Positions 1-8,005 of a DNA stretch of 64,000 nt are shown piece by piece. The stretch's first letter is position 1. Every line of letters begins with the position of its first letter. A program made the translations under genes and the position numbers. Under the pieces are notes generated by a model, which did no database searches, was not told the origin of the DNA, and was given only the letters and a program-made list of their open reading frames with translations. The stretch lies in the NCBI GenBank assembly GCA_965223235.1, contig CBDCVV010000019.1, forward strand, positions 124,001-188,000, in the 5' to 3' direction. This stretch comes from UBA2589 sp965223235 (lineage in GTDB: Bacteria > Gemmatimonadota > Gemmatimonadetes > Longimicrobiales > Gaopeijiaceae).

Positions 1-61
1 ACCCTTTGAGTACCTCTTTCTCCCCGAACGCCTTATGGAGATTGATCATCTCGATGCTCAT
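1..61 (-). CDS. mlaF: MlaF-like ABC transporter ATP-binding protein (N-terminal fragment)
   Basis: Only the first 20 codons lie in the window; the gene runs off the left edge. The ATG at 61-59 overlaps the TGA of the upstream MlaE-like permease gene as ATGA, so the two are translationally coupled. The visible residues (MSIEMINLHKAFGEKEVLKG) match the opening of ABC ATPases, where the first strand and A-loop region precede a V-L-x-G stretch leading to Walker A. By family knowledge it would power retrograde or anterograde phospholipid transport between outer and inner membranes together with MlaE and an MCE-domain protein. The Walker A motif itself is outside the window, so the call rests on start residues and context. 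Confidence 0.7.
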   Translation of the reverse strand, partial: MSIEMINLHKAFGEKEVLKG

Positions 62-837
62 AAAAGGACCGCCGCCCAAAACGCATCGAGCACGAGGATG
101 ATCATGCTGGAAACGACCACGGTTCTGGTGGTCGCCCGACCAACGCCTTCGGCACCCCCTCGCGTGTGGAAGCCGAACGCGCAGCCGACGGCCGTAACCG
201 TGATGCCGAAGGTGATCGCCTTCACCATGGAAAAGCCCACATCCCAGGGACGGAAAAATAGCCTCACGCCCTTGAGAAACTCGGGCGACGTCACATCCAG
301 AAGCGCTCCCGCTGTGCCCCATCCCGCAAGAACGCCGATCGCGTTGGCGAGTACGACGACAGCCGGGAACATGATGGCCCCGGCCAGCACCCTGGGAACG
401 ACCAGGTACGCCACCGGATCGTAGGCCAGCGTCTCGAGCGCGTCGATCTGCTCGGTGACTCTCATCGTTCCGATCTCGGCCGCGATGTTGGCGCCGACTC
501 GACCCGAAAGGGCGAGACCGGTCAGAACCGGACCTAGTTCGAGGATCATCGTCTTGCCGACCAGCGCACCCACCAGGTAAAGGGGCATGCTGCCGGTGAA
601 GGTGTACTGCGCCTGGATCGCGAGCACGACCCCCGTGAAGGAAGCGATGAAGAGGGCGATCGGGACCGAGTGTACGCCGACCTTCATCATCTGGCCGATC
701 AGGTGCGGGGCCCACAGCGACACCTTGTGCAAAGCCCGGGCGGCGTCCATCCCCAAGTACCCCGCCCGCCCGACCGCCGCGACCGACCGGATTGCGCCGC
801 GCCCGATCGCCTCAACAGGAGCCATGGAGAGGAGCAT
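58..837 (-). CDS. mlaE: MlaE family ABC transporter permease
   Basis: Inner-membrane permease of an MCE-type lipid transporter, 259 aa, the usual family length. The family hallmark is visible: ELGPVLTGLALSGRVG followed by ANIAAEIGTMRVTEQIDAL, then LETLAYDP and a conserved proline-arginine (VVPRVLA). Hydrophobic segments around residues 55-75, 90-110, 150-175, 200-220 and 235-255 fit five membrane spans. An amphipathic N-terminal helix precedes them. The TGA stop overlaps the ATG of the ATP-binding gene at 61, so permease and ATPase are made together. A second possible start lies four codons in (M5). Confidence 0.93.
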   Translation of the reverse strand: MLLSMAPVEAIGRGAIRSVAAVGRAGYLGMDAARALHKVSLWAPHLIGQMMKVGVHSVPIALFIASFTGVVLAIQAQYTFTGSMPLYLVGALVGKTMILELGPVLTGLALSGRVGANIAAEIGTMRVTEQIDALETLAYDPVAYLVVPRVLAGAIMFPAVVVLANAIGVLAGWGTAGALLDVTSPEFLKGVRLFFRPWDVGFSMVKAITFGITVTAVGCAFGFHTRGGAEGVGRATTRTVVVSSMIILVLDAFWAAVLL

Positions 838-859
838 GGGTCAATCTAACGCAGCGGGC

Positions 860-1207
860 TCAGTCGCGGACGTCCTCACTCTCGAGTGTGAACTCGACCT
901 CCTCCGTACGCCCATTGGCACCCGGAAGCTCGTATGCGACTCGGATCCGCTTTACGGCCACGTGCGGATCACTCAGCGCCACCTCGAAGTCGACACGTTG
1001 GTCGGGTGATACGATTCGAGTCCTGACTCGGTCCCCTGGCGAGGCCTCGCGCTTCGTCGGGTTGCGAAAGAGGGTCTTCGTCGACTGGCGGCCCGTCTCG
1101 AGCAGCCGGGTCACCTTCACCCGCTTGAGCCAATCGGGTTGGTAGCTGACCGCGTACTCGAAGCCGCGCTGGTCCGCACCCGAGCCTTCCCGATTGTGTC
1201 TTGCCAC
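860..1207 (-). CDS. Hypothetical protein upstream of mlaE
   Basis: A 115-residue soluble protein, charged and without signal peptide or membrane segment. It has a basic N-terminal third (KRVKVTRLLETGRQSTKTLFRNP) and an acidic C-terminus (EEVEFTLESEDVRD). The middle and end are rich in alternating valine and charged residues, which suggests a small beta-sandwich. I do not recognise the family. The stop lies 22 bases before the mlaE start and on the same strand, so co-transcription with mlaEF is likely. The R-x-K-x-LFRNPTKREASPGDRVRT stretch could contact RNA or lipids, but this is speculation. Codon use looks like its neighbours, so I regard it as a real gene. Confidence 0.6.
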   Translation of the reverse strand: MARHNREGSGADQRGFEYAVSYQPDWLKRVKVTRLLETGRQSTKTLFRNPTKREASPGDRVRTRIVSPDQRVDFEVALSDPHVAVKRIRVAYELPGANGRTEEVEFTLESEDVRD

Positions 1208-1380
1208 GGGCGACTACTCCTGCACAGAAGGGGATCGTCTCGAGCACAATTCGCAAAAGCGCCACATCGCAGAATCCGGCGGAGCGCTCGTAAAGTCAAG
1301 CTTTTGTGCCTCCTGAAACGAGCCAATACCCCCGTGGCCTCTACCTCACTGCGCCACGCCCTCGATCGGGAATTTCCAAT

Positions 1381-2538
1381 TCACAGCGAGATCGGTACGA
1401 GCACGAAACTCGTCAAAAAAACGACGAATAAGAACCAACCGAGCCCCTTTCTCAGCCGCCCAGGGTCGACACCCGGCTGAAGCACGGGTGGGTGCCCCAC
1501 CTTCCCCCGGTGAAGTACCCAGACGAGCCCGGCCCAACCCAGCCACCCCCACCACGCGAGCCCCATGAACACCAACGCGAAAAGAAAGAGGCGGGCGAGG
1601 AACGCGTGCTTCTCGGGGGCGAGGGCAAACAAGACGTGCCCCCCATCGAGTTGACCCATCGGTAAGAGATTCAGGGCCGTCACGAAGAGACCCAGCCATC
1701 CGGCGAGCGCGATCGGGTGGAGGTGGATCGCCGTGCCGGCGAGATCGAAGCCAGCCAAGGAGGCCGCCCCGGACGTCAGCAAGCTGCTGCCGAGAAAAAC
1801 CGGCTGGCCGACGAAGAAGATCACGAACGGGGTCGAGGACCCGCCCCACGTCGGGGCGACCTCCGAGAGGGAGAGGCCGACGACGAACAAGGGGAGAGAT
1901 ACGATGAATGATGCGAACGGCCCTGAGGCGCCGATGTCGAAGAGGACCGACCGGCGCACGGTGGGCCCGCGGAGCCGGATGAACGCGCCCAGACTGCCGA
2001 TTACCGAGTAGTACGGGGGGAATGGAATAAAGTAGGGAAGCGACGCTCGAACCCCGTGACGGGATGCGGCTACGAAATGCCCCATCTCGTGCAATAGCAG
2101 GAGAGCAACGAAAGGAAACGAGAAGCTGACTCCCACCCAGAGATCGGAAAGCGAGATCGTCGACGGATATGGGAACGATGTGCCGAAGAGCTCGAGCGTG
2201 CGTGTGGCGAACGGATCGACGCCCTGCATGAGCGCTCCTGATCCCAACGTCGTGATCAGCGTCACGAAAAACAAAGCGAGGTGTCGCCCCCACTTTCGCG
2301 CGGCCACGTTCTTCAGCTGATACACCAACACGACAGACGTCCCCTCTTCTTCTTCGGAGAGGTAGGCCCGGGCCGACCACGTCTCGAGAGCCTCTACGAC
2401 TTCAGGGGAATCGGGGTTGAGATGGGAGTGCAGTCGACCCTCGATCACGGTGTCGTGTGGGAGCGAAGCAAGCCTGTGCTCGGCGAGTAGCGGCGTCCAC
2501 ACGTCAAGGTTGGGCTTGACCCCCATTTCGGCCCTCAT
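1381..2538 (-). CDS. Site-2 protease family (M50) membrane metalloprotease
   Basis: Intramembrane zinc protease, 385 aa. The zinc site HEMGH is at residues 150-154 inside a hydrophobic helix, and the second motif NLLPMGQLDGGH, carrying the third ligand aspartate, lies near residue 290. About 80 soluble N-terminal residues precede the first membrane span (about 87-107), and further spans flank both motifs. There is no PDZ domain, so it resembles the plant EGY / cyanobacterial type rather than RseP. These enzymes cut membrane-bound regulators or clear membrane peptides; the substrate here is unknown. It is divergent from rho, with 74 bases between the two starts. The 3' end is followed by about 170 bases without a gene. 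Confidence 0.9.
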   Translation of the reverse strand: MRAEMGVKPNLDVWTPLLAEHRLASLPHDTVIEGRLHSHLNPDSPEVVEALETWSARAYLSEEEEGTSVVLVYQLKNVAARKWGRHLALFFVTLITTLGSGALMQGVDPFATRTLELFGTSFPYPSTISLSDLWVGVSFSFPFVALLLLHEMGHFVAASRHGVRASLPYFIPFPPYYSVIGSLGAFIRLRGPTVRRSVLFDIGASGPFASFIVSLPLFVVGLSLSEVAPTWGGSSTPFVIFFVGQPVFLGSSLLTSGAASLAGFDLAGTAIHLHPIALAGWLGLFVTALNLLPMGQLDGGHVLFALAPEKHAFLARLFLFALVFMGLAWWGWLGWAGLVWVLHRGKVGHPPVLQPGVDPGRLRKGLGWFLFVVFLTSFVLVPISL

Positions 2539-2612
2539 TACTGGTTCCTCACTATCGCCCCCCGAACCGCACGATCCGTCGGCTCGACCGAGCTACGCGC
2601 GCGGAGCCCTTC

Positions 2613-3872
2613 GTGGACATCGCCGAACTCAAGAGCAAGACTGTCGGAGAGCTGCACGACCTGGCCGAAGAGCTGAACGTCAGCCAGTACTCGGGCCTCC
2701 GCAAGCAAGACCTCCTCCTGCGCATCGAACGAGCGCTTCTGGAGAAGGGTGAGACGCTGACGTCCGAAGGGGTCCTCGAGATCCTTCCGGAGGGGTATGG
2801 CTTCCTACGCTCCCAGGAGTGGAGCTATGTGAACAGCCCCGACGACATCTACGTCTCCCCGGCTCAGGTGAAGCGCCTCCAAGTGCGCACTGGCGACACG
2901 ATCGTCGGCGTAGTCCGACCGCCGAAACGCGGCGAACGGTACCTCGCCCTCCTGGAGATCGAGTCCATTAACGGACTCCCCCCAGAAGATTCGACCGACC
3001 GTGGAGAGTTCGACAAGCTCCGACCAAAGTACCCCGAGAAGCGACTCGACTTGGAAGTGCCGGGCGACGAAACGTCGCTGGCGATGCGCGTGGTCGACCT
3101 CATCGCACCCATCGGCGAGGGACAGCGAGGCCTGATCGTCTCTCCACCGAAAGCCGGAAAGACGACGATCCTTCAGCAGATGGCGGCGTCGATCGCCAAG
3201 AACTCTCCTGATGTCCGCCTCATGGTTCTCCTCGTCGACGAACGACCGGAGGAGGTCACGGACATGAAGGCCAACGTCAAGGGAGAGGTGATCGCATCCA
3301 CCTTCGACGAATCGCCGAAGCGGCACATCCAAGTGGCCGAGATGGTCCTCGAGAAAGCCAAGCGCCAGGTGGAGCACGGTAGGGACGTCGTGATCTTGCT
3401 CGACTCGATCACCCGCCTTGCTCGGGCATATAACTCGGTAATCAAGCACTCCGGCCGCATCATGTCGGGCGGCGTCGACGCGAAAGCGCTCCAAAAGCCC
3501 AAGCGGTTCTTCGGAGCTGCCCGGAACATCGAGGATGGCGGCTCTCTGACCATCGTCGCCACGGCACTCGTCGAAACCGGTAGTCGCATGGACGAAGTGA
3601 TCTTCGAAGAGTTCAAAGGAACCGGAAATATGGAGTTGGTCCTCGATCGCGAGATCTCGGACCGCCGCATCTTCCCGGCAATCGAGCTCAATCGGTCCAG
3701 CACGAGAAAAGAAGAACTCCTCTTGTCGGACGTGGAGCTGAACCGAGTCTTCCTACTCCGGAACTTCCTGTCCGATATGCCACCCGTCGAAGCGATCGAG
3801 TTTCTTCTGGGGCGTATGAAGATGACGGAGACGAATGCGGAATTCTTGGACGACATGACCAAGGGCGTCTGA
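2613..3872 (+). CDS. rho: Transcription termination factor Rho
   Basis: Hexameric RNA helicase that terminates transcription, 419 aa, close to the E. coli length. The N-terminal helical Rho_N segment covers residues 1-45, the cold-shock-like RNA-binding fold about 50-120, and the RecA-type ATPase about 150-410. The P-loop SPPKAGKTT is at 177-185, Walker B is in MVLLVDERPEEVTDM, and the R-loop KPKRFFGAARNIEDGGSL is intact. The start is a GTG with GGAG eight bases upstream; no better start is visible. No extra insertion of the kind found in Actinobacteria is present. Convergent with the next gene, with about 50 bases between stops. Confidence 0.98.
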   Translation: MDIAELKSKTVGELHDLAEELNVSQYSGLRKQDLLLRIERALLEKGETLTSEGVLEILPEGYGFLRSQEWSYVNSPDDIYVSPAQVKRLQVRTGDTIVGVVRPPKRGERYLALLEIESINGLPPEDSTDRGEFDKLRPKYPEKRLDLEVPGDETSLAMRVVDLIAPIGEGQRGLIVSPPKAGKTTILQQMAASIAKNSPDVRLMVLLVDERPEEVTDMKANVKGEVIASTFDESPKRHIQVAEMVLEKAKRQVEHGRDVVILLDSITRLARAYNSVIKHSGRIMSGGVDAKALQKPKRFFGAARNIEDGGSLTIVATALVETGSRMDEVIFEEFKGTGNMELVLDREISDRRIFPAIELNRSSTRKEELLLSDVELNRVFLLRNFLSDMPPVEAIEFLLGRMKMTETNAEFLDDMTKGV

Positions 3873-3924
3873 CCCGGCGTGCAGCATCGCCATCTGACGG
3901 GCGAGCCTCGACCACCCCTACGCG

Positions 3925-4467
3925 TCAGTCGTCAATGACATTCTCATATCGAGGGTTCACCACCAGCTCGTCGCCTTCGAAAACCTTACGATCCCACGGA
4001 AAGATGACGTTGGCGTCCATCGTCAGGGCCGCATAGTCCGGCCGGTATCCCGAGGTACGCGCGAAGCTGGTCGCAGTACGAATCTCCGACGGCAGGATGT
4101 CCCGCACGGCGGCAAGAGCCAACCGCAACGTATCGCCCGAGGTCGTGATCTCATCCACGATCAAGACCCTGCGGCCTCGAGCCTGCGTCGGCGCCGACGT
4201 CATGAGCTCGGGGTGGTCATTCACCGTCTCGGCTCCCGTGCGCCGTGAGATCTTCATCGAGTAGAAGTCGAGACGGAGGATCGACGCGATGACGGCGCCA
4301 GGGATCACGCCGGCACGAGCGATACCGATTACGACTTCCGGGTCATAGTCACGGGCCACCTTCAGCGCGAGTGCCCGGCAGAGCTCTCCGAACATCGTCC
4401 AATCCACTTCGAGATGCTCTTGGGAAGTGAAGTCGGGCCGGGTACGAAAGAGGTGAGGATTGTTCAT
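3925..4467 (-). CDS. Phosphoribosyltransferase family protein
   Basis: Type I phosphoribosyltransferase, 180 aa. The PRPP-binding loop VLIVDEITTSGDTL is at residues 101-114, and an earlier VVIGIARAGVIPG stretch (46-57) forms the second substrate loop. The pattern is closest to the hypoxanthine/xanthine-type enzymes of archaea and bacteria that salvage purine bases, but the specificity hood cannot be assigned by eye. It is cytosolic, with no signal or membrane segment. It is convergent with rho and divergent from the 4551 gene. Confidence 0.85.
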   Translation of the reverse strand: MNNPHLFRTRPDFTSQEHLEVDWTMFGELCRALALKVARDYDPEVVIGIARAGVIPGAVIASILRLDFYSMKISRRTGAETVNDHPELMTSAPTQARGRRVLIVDEITTSGDTLRLALAAVRDILPSEIRTATSFARTSGYRPDYAALTMDANVIFPWDRKVFEGDELVVNPRYENVIDD

Positions 4468-4550
4468 GGCTCGAAGGTAGGGCTCCGATCGGGTCGGCGA
4501 TACGTGAGATCACCGTTGACGCCTCATCTCTACGTCACGATTCTCCCGCC

Positions 4551-4994
4551 ATGTCCGATCCGCGAACGAAGCGAGCCGAGGAGGCTCTCGAGGCGGCCCT
4601 TGCCGAAACCGGAGCTAGAGATCCCCGGGAGTACTACCGGGAACGGCTTCGGGAGTTGAAGCAGGTCAACCGTAGCGGATACGATGAAGCAGTCGCCTAC
4701 TATCGCGACACCCTCATCCCTACCATCGCCGACGGCGCATCGCCACCGTTGGATGCGTGGACGGAGTACGGTCGGGTGTTGGCTCAAACCATGACCCCTG
4801 GCACGCAGGTCGCGATCGACGAGAGTGGTCGCTCCTCACCGTACGACGGGCCGGACGGGAAGAGCCTCGTCCTTCATCTGCCGAGCGGGAAGGGACGTGC
4901 ACTGCTCATCGCACTGCCGATCGAATTGTCGTCCGCCCAGCGTGCCACCTACGCGGTTCTCGTCTCCGGAAAGCAGCGCCTCCAGAGTAGCTGA
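4551..4994 (+). CDS. Conserved hypothetical protein
   Basis: 147 aa, cytosolic. The N-terminal 60 residues are a charged alpha-helical region (TKRAEEALEAALAETG, then REYYRERLRELKQVNRSGYDEAV). The C-terminal half looks like a small beta domain (KSLVLHLPSGKGRALLIALP). I do not recognise a family. Its reading frame, codon use and position between two convincing genes support a real product. It is followed on the opposite strand by the DAK2-DegV fusion, with only 27 bases between the stops. Confidence 0.6.
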   Translation: MSDPRTKRAEEALEAALAETGARDPREYYRERLRELKQVNRSGYDEAVAYYRDTLIPTIADGASPPLDAWTEYGRVLAQTMTPGTQVAIDESGRSSPYDGPDGKSLVLHLPSGKGRALLIALPIELSSAQRATYAVLVSGKQRLQSS

Positions 4995-5021
4995 CGCGCG
5001 CAGACGACCGCGTGCGGGCGG

Positions 5022-6839
5022 TCAGTCCTCGACGAGGTAGGCCACCCCCCACGCTCCCACACCCAGATGCGTGGCGATCACGGAGGTCGCGGGAGCGGAT
5101 AAGATCTCGACGTGTTCGCCATACATCTGGCGGAGGCGTGAGGTAATCTCCGGCACGATCTCCGGGATCCCTACATGGACGACACCGAATCGCACCTTCG
5201 TCGCGGAGGGCGCGATCTTGTCCTGAACGATCCCGAGCAGCGCGTCCCGAGCGCGCCCCTCGCCGAAAGCTTGCCCGAAGGGCAGGACCTTCCCGTCCGG
5301 CGTCATTCCCATGACCGGCTTGATCCCCAAGAAGCGGCCGATGAACGCTTTTCCCCGCCCGACCCGACCCGACGCGATCATCCGCTCGAAGGTCCGCACC
5401 GTGAAGAGGATCCCCGACTGAGCGCGGATACGGCGAAGCTCTCCTACGATCTCTGCAGGTGGTGTTCCGAGCTCCGCGAGTTCAGCAGCCTTCAAGGTTA
5501 GCAATCCGCAGAGGAGAGACGCTCCCAAGGAGTCTGCCAACTCGATAGGGACCGAGTCGAACCGCGCAGCGGCGGCCTCGGCGGCCTGATACGTCCCGGA
5601 TAGAGTCGAGGAGAGGAAGACGCCGACGATGGACTCACCCTCCTCGCCGGCCTGCTGGTACGCCGACAGGATCGCGCCCGGCGTCGGCTGGCTCGTGGTG
5701 GGCAACGAGTCCGCAGCCCCAACGAGACGCTGGTGAAAGTCAGTCGCCGTGATGTCGATCCCGTCGAGGTACTCCTGGTCGCCGTCGACCAGAGTCATGG
5801 GCACGACATGGATCCCATGCGCGCGGATGATCTCTTCGGACAGATCCGCAGCGGAGTCCGTGACAATAGCCACGGGGCGGCGCGCCAGCTGGATATGCCC
5901 CCCCGAGCTGAGCGCCGCGTGCTGCGCCTGCATGTCTTCGGCCTTGTGCGTCACGAGATTCCCAACGCCCCTCAAGTAGTCGAAGACCTCCTCGGGCTCG
6001 TCCGTATGCACATGGATCTTCAGTACATCGTCAGCCCTGATGACGATGAGCGAGTCACCCATCTCCCGGAGTACTTCGCGCACGGCGATTTGGTCCGGTA
6101 GATCTTCGCCCCGCACGAGTGCTTCCGTGCAGAATCGGTACTGCTCCTCCTCGGCGGGATACTCGACGAGTCCGGCCGCTCCCGTACCGCCCTGTCCGTT
6201 CTCGCTCTGAGCGTCTACAGCCAGGGTAATTCCTTCGACGAAGTACAAGACCCCTTCGAGCATGCTGACGAAGCCCTTCGCTCCGGCGTCCACCACACCC
6301 GCCTTCTTGAGCACGGCGAGCTGATCCGGGGTACGCGAGAGCGACTCCCGTGCCTCATCGACGAGATCACTGACCAACTTCGCGAAGTCCGCATGATCCG
6401 AAGCTTCGGCGGCAGTCGCAGCATCACGCATCACCGTGAGGATCGTCCCCTCGATCGGATCCTCTAGCGACGAATGCAACTTCCGGACGCCGGCGCTCAG
6501 GGCACTGCCGAACTCATCCGCATTGATCCGGTCTCGACCCTCCACCGCGTCCGCAAATCCGAGGAGGAAGTGAGACAACATCATGCCGCAGTTCCCACGA
6601 GCACCGAGCACGGCACCTTGCGCCGCCTGTTTAGCGACGGACGAAACCGAGCGTTCCCGATGGGGTCGGAGGTGATCGGCCACGGCGCGGACCGTCAGCG
6701 CCAAATTCGTGCCCGTGTCGCCATCCGGGACCGGAAACACGTTGATCCTGTTCAGCTCCGACCGTTGCTGCTGGGCGTACTCACAAGCCGCGATGAGCGA
6801 TCGCTTCAGTCTCGGGCCGTCCAGATAACGGATCTGCAT
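5022..6839 (-). CDS. DAK2 (FakA-like) and DegV (FakB-like) fusion, putative fatty acid kinase
   Basis: 605 aa joining two partners that are separate in Firmicutes. Residues 1-205 form the DhaL/DAK2 nucleotide-binding domain with PDGDTGTN (38-45, the Mg-ATP aspartates) and GARGNCG (79-85). Residues about 230-310 match the FakA middle segment (FCTEALV, GDSLIVI, KIHVHTD, AEDMQAQH). Residues about 322-605 are a DegV lipid-binding domain with AIVTDSAADL (324-333), TSQPTP (382-387) and SSTLSGTYQ (410-418), which hold the fatty acid carboxylate. Known FakA/FakB phosphorylate fatty acids for phospholipid synthesis; one chain would link kinase to carrier. The usual FakA C-terminal domain seems replaced by DegV. 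Function is inferred from these domains. Confidence 0.85.
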   Translation of the reverse strand: MQIRYLDGPRLKRSLIAACEYAQQQRSELNRINVFPVPDGDTGTNLALTVRAVADHLRPHRERSVSSVAKQAAQGAVLGARGNCGMMLSHFLLGFADAVEGRDRINADEFGSALSAGVRKLHSSLEDPIEGTILTVMRDAATAAEASDHADFAKLVSDLVDEARESLSRTPDQLAVLKKAGVVDAGAKGFVSMLEGVLYFVEGITLAVDAQSENGQGGTGAAGLVEYPAEEEQYRFCTEALVRGEDLPDQIAVREVLREMGDSLIVIRADDVLKIHVHTDEPEEVFDYLRGVGNLVTHKAEDMQAQHAALSSGGHIQLARRPVAIVTDSAADLSEEIIRAHGIHVVPMTLVDGDQEYLDGIDITATDFHQRLVGAADSLPTTSQPTPGAILSAYQQAGEEGESIVGVFLSSTLSGTYQAAEAAAARFDSVPIELADSLGASLLCGLLTLKAAELAELGTPPAEIVGELRRIRAQSGILFTVRTFERMIASGRVGRGKAFIGRFLGIKPVMGMTPDGKVLPFGQAFGEGRARDALLGIVQDKIAPSATKVRFGVVHVGIPEIVPEITSRLRQMYGEHVEILSAPATSVIATHLGVGAWGVAYLVED

Positions 6840-7000
6840 CAGATCAGTGCGTGCTCCCTTGAGGAGTGGTGGCGTGAAAATCTACCTCTACCGACGCAAG
6901 TGGGACACGATCAACAGACTGTCGCCCAATCCGATGTATCATATCTTGGAATCCGTGACGCCTACCGCAGGCGCGACTCTCCGATCCCCATCGAGACGCT

Positions 7001-7861
7001 TTGTCTTCTAATCCTCTTTTCGGCAATTGGATGGTGGCGATTGCCGAAGCCGCGGCGGTGGCCGGCGCCCCCGACCTTCAGCAAGCCTCTTCGGACCAGC
7101 TCGCCAAGGCGTGGGGGCTCGTCTGTGAAACAGCTGGAATCACAGCGGGTGAACTCGCCCGAAGCATCGCAGAAGAGGCCAACATCGGTGTCGCCGGAAT
7201 TCCCCCAGCGGACCCGTCGGTCACCGCGGTCCTGCCGGCGAGTGTGGCCCGCCGCCGAAACGTGGTGCCGATCGCGTGCACAGTGACCGACATCACCGTC
7301 GCCTCCGGCATACCCTTGAATGAACAGGCCCGTCGGGAGATCGCGGGCCTGACGGGGCGAACTGTAGTCGTCGAGATCGCGCCTCCCGAGTTGATCACCG
7401 GCGCCATCCACACCGGGTACGGACCGGCTCGTGGTGACGAAGAGGATGCGCCTGTCGAGCTCTCGCCTGCCGCAGACGGCCCTCGAGTGCTCGTGGTCGA
7501 TGACGAAGCGGGCCAACGGACACTCTTCCGATCGGTCTTGGAAGAGGCCGGCTACCGTGTGGACCTCGCCGTAGACGGTCCCGCAGCGGTCGAGCGCCTC
7601 GCTGCCGACCCCGACTACGATGTGGTCACGCTCGACTACTGGATGGACCGCATGAATGGCCTCCGGGTGCTGCAGCACGTGCGAAACGACCCGAGAACAG
7701 CGGCCATCCCAGTGATCATGGTCACAGGCTCCAACGACCGACGGATCGAGATGAGTCTCTTCGAGGCCGGTGCGGATGACTACGTCGCCAAGCCGATTGA
7801 TGCCCCGCTCTTTCTCCTGCGAGTGCAGGCAGTCCTCCGACGCCAACAGTTCAAGCGATAA
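7001..7861 (+). CDS. Response regulator with N-terminal GspE/MshE-like domain
   Basis: 286 aa. Residues about 30-140 resemble the N-terminal domain of type II secretion ATPases (T2SSE_N/MshEN), with ELARSIAEEANIG, LPASVARRRNVVPI and a final conserved hydrophobic strand. Residues 160-280 are a receiver domain with acidic pair D167/D168, phosphoacceptor D212 (VVTLDYWMD), T242 and K264 (VAKPID). There is no output domain after the receiver, so any effect must go through the N-terminal domain or a partner. Some MshEN domains bind cyclic di-GMP; whether this one does is unknown. Start is TTG at 7001; an ATG at 7031 is possible. Divergent from the fusion gene by about 160 bases. Confidence 0.82.
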   Translation: MSSNPLFGNWMVAIAEAAAVAGAPDLQQASSDQLAKAWGLVCETAGITAGELARSIAEEANIGVAGIPPADPSVTAVLPASVARRRNVVPIACTVTDITVASGIPLNEQARREIAGLTGRTVVVEIAPPELITGAIHTGYGPARGDEEDAPVELSPAADGPRVLVVDDEAGQRTLFRSVLEEAGYRVDLAVDGPAAVERLAADPDYDVVTLDYWMDRMNGLRVLQHVRNDPRTAAIPVIMVTGSNDRRIEMSLFEAGADDYVAKPIDAPLFLLRVQAVLRRQQFKR

Positions 7862-7892
7862 CAGGACGCGCCGGACAACGGACGGTGGGCAA

Positions 7893-7914
7893 GCAACCCC
7901 GCGTGGGGAATTGC
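7893..7914. terminator. Possible hairpin after the response regulator
   Basis: GCAA and CCCC (7893-7900) pair with GGGG (7905-7908) and TTGC (7911-7914) around a four-base loop with a two-base bulge. GGACA at 7873-7877 can also pair with TGTCC at 7915-7919 outside it. There is no T-run, so an intrinsic terminator is not proven; a structured 3' end is an alternative. Confidence 0.3.
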
Positions 7915-8005
7915 TGTCCGAGAGGGTCCTACGATTAGCCTCGCCACCTGGCCGCTGACGGCTGGAGTGAGCTAACGTTTCGCCAACTTCGGCGATCCAA
8001 CAAAT

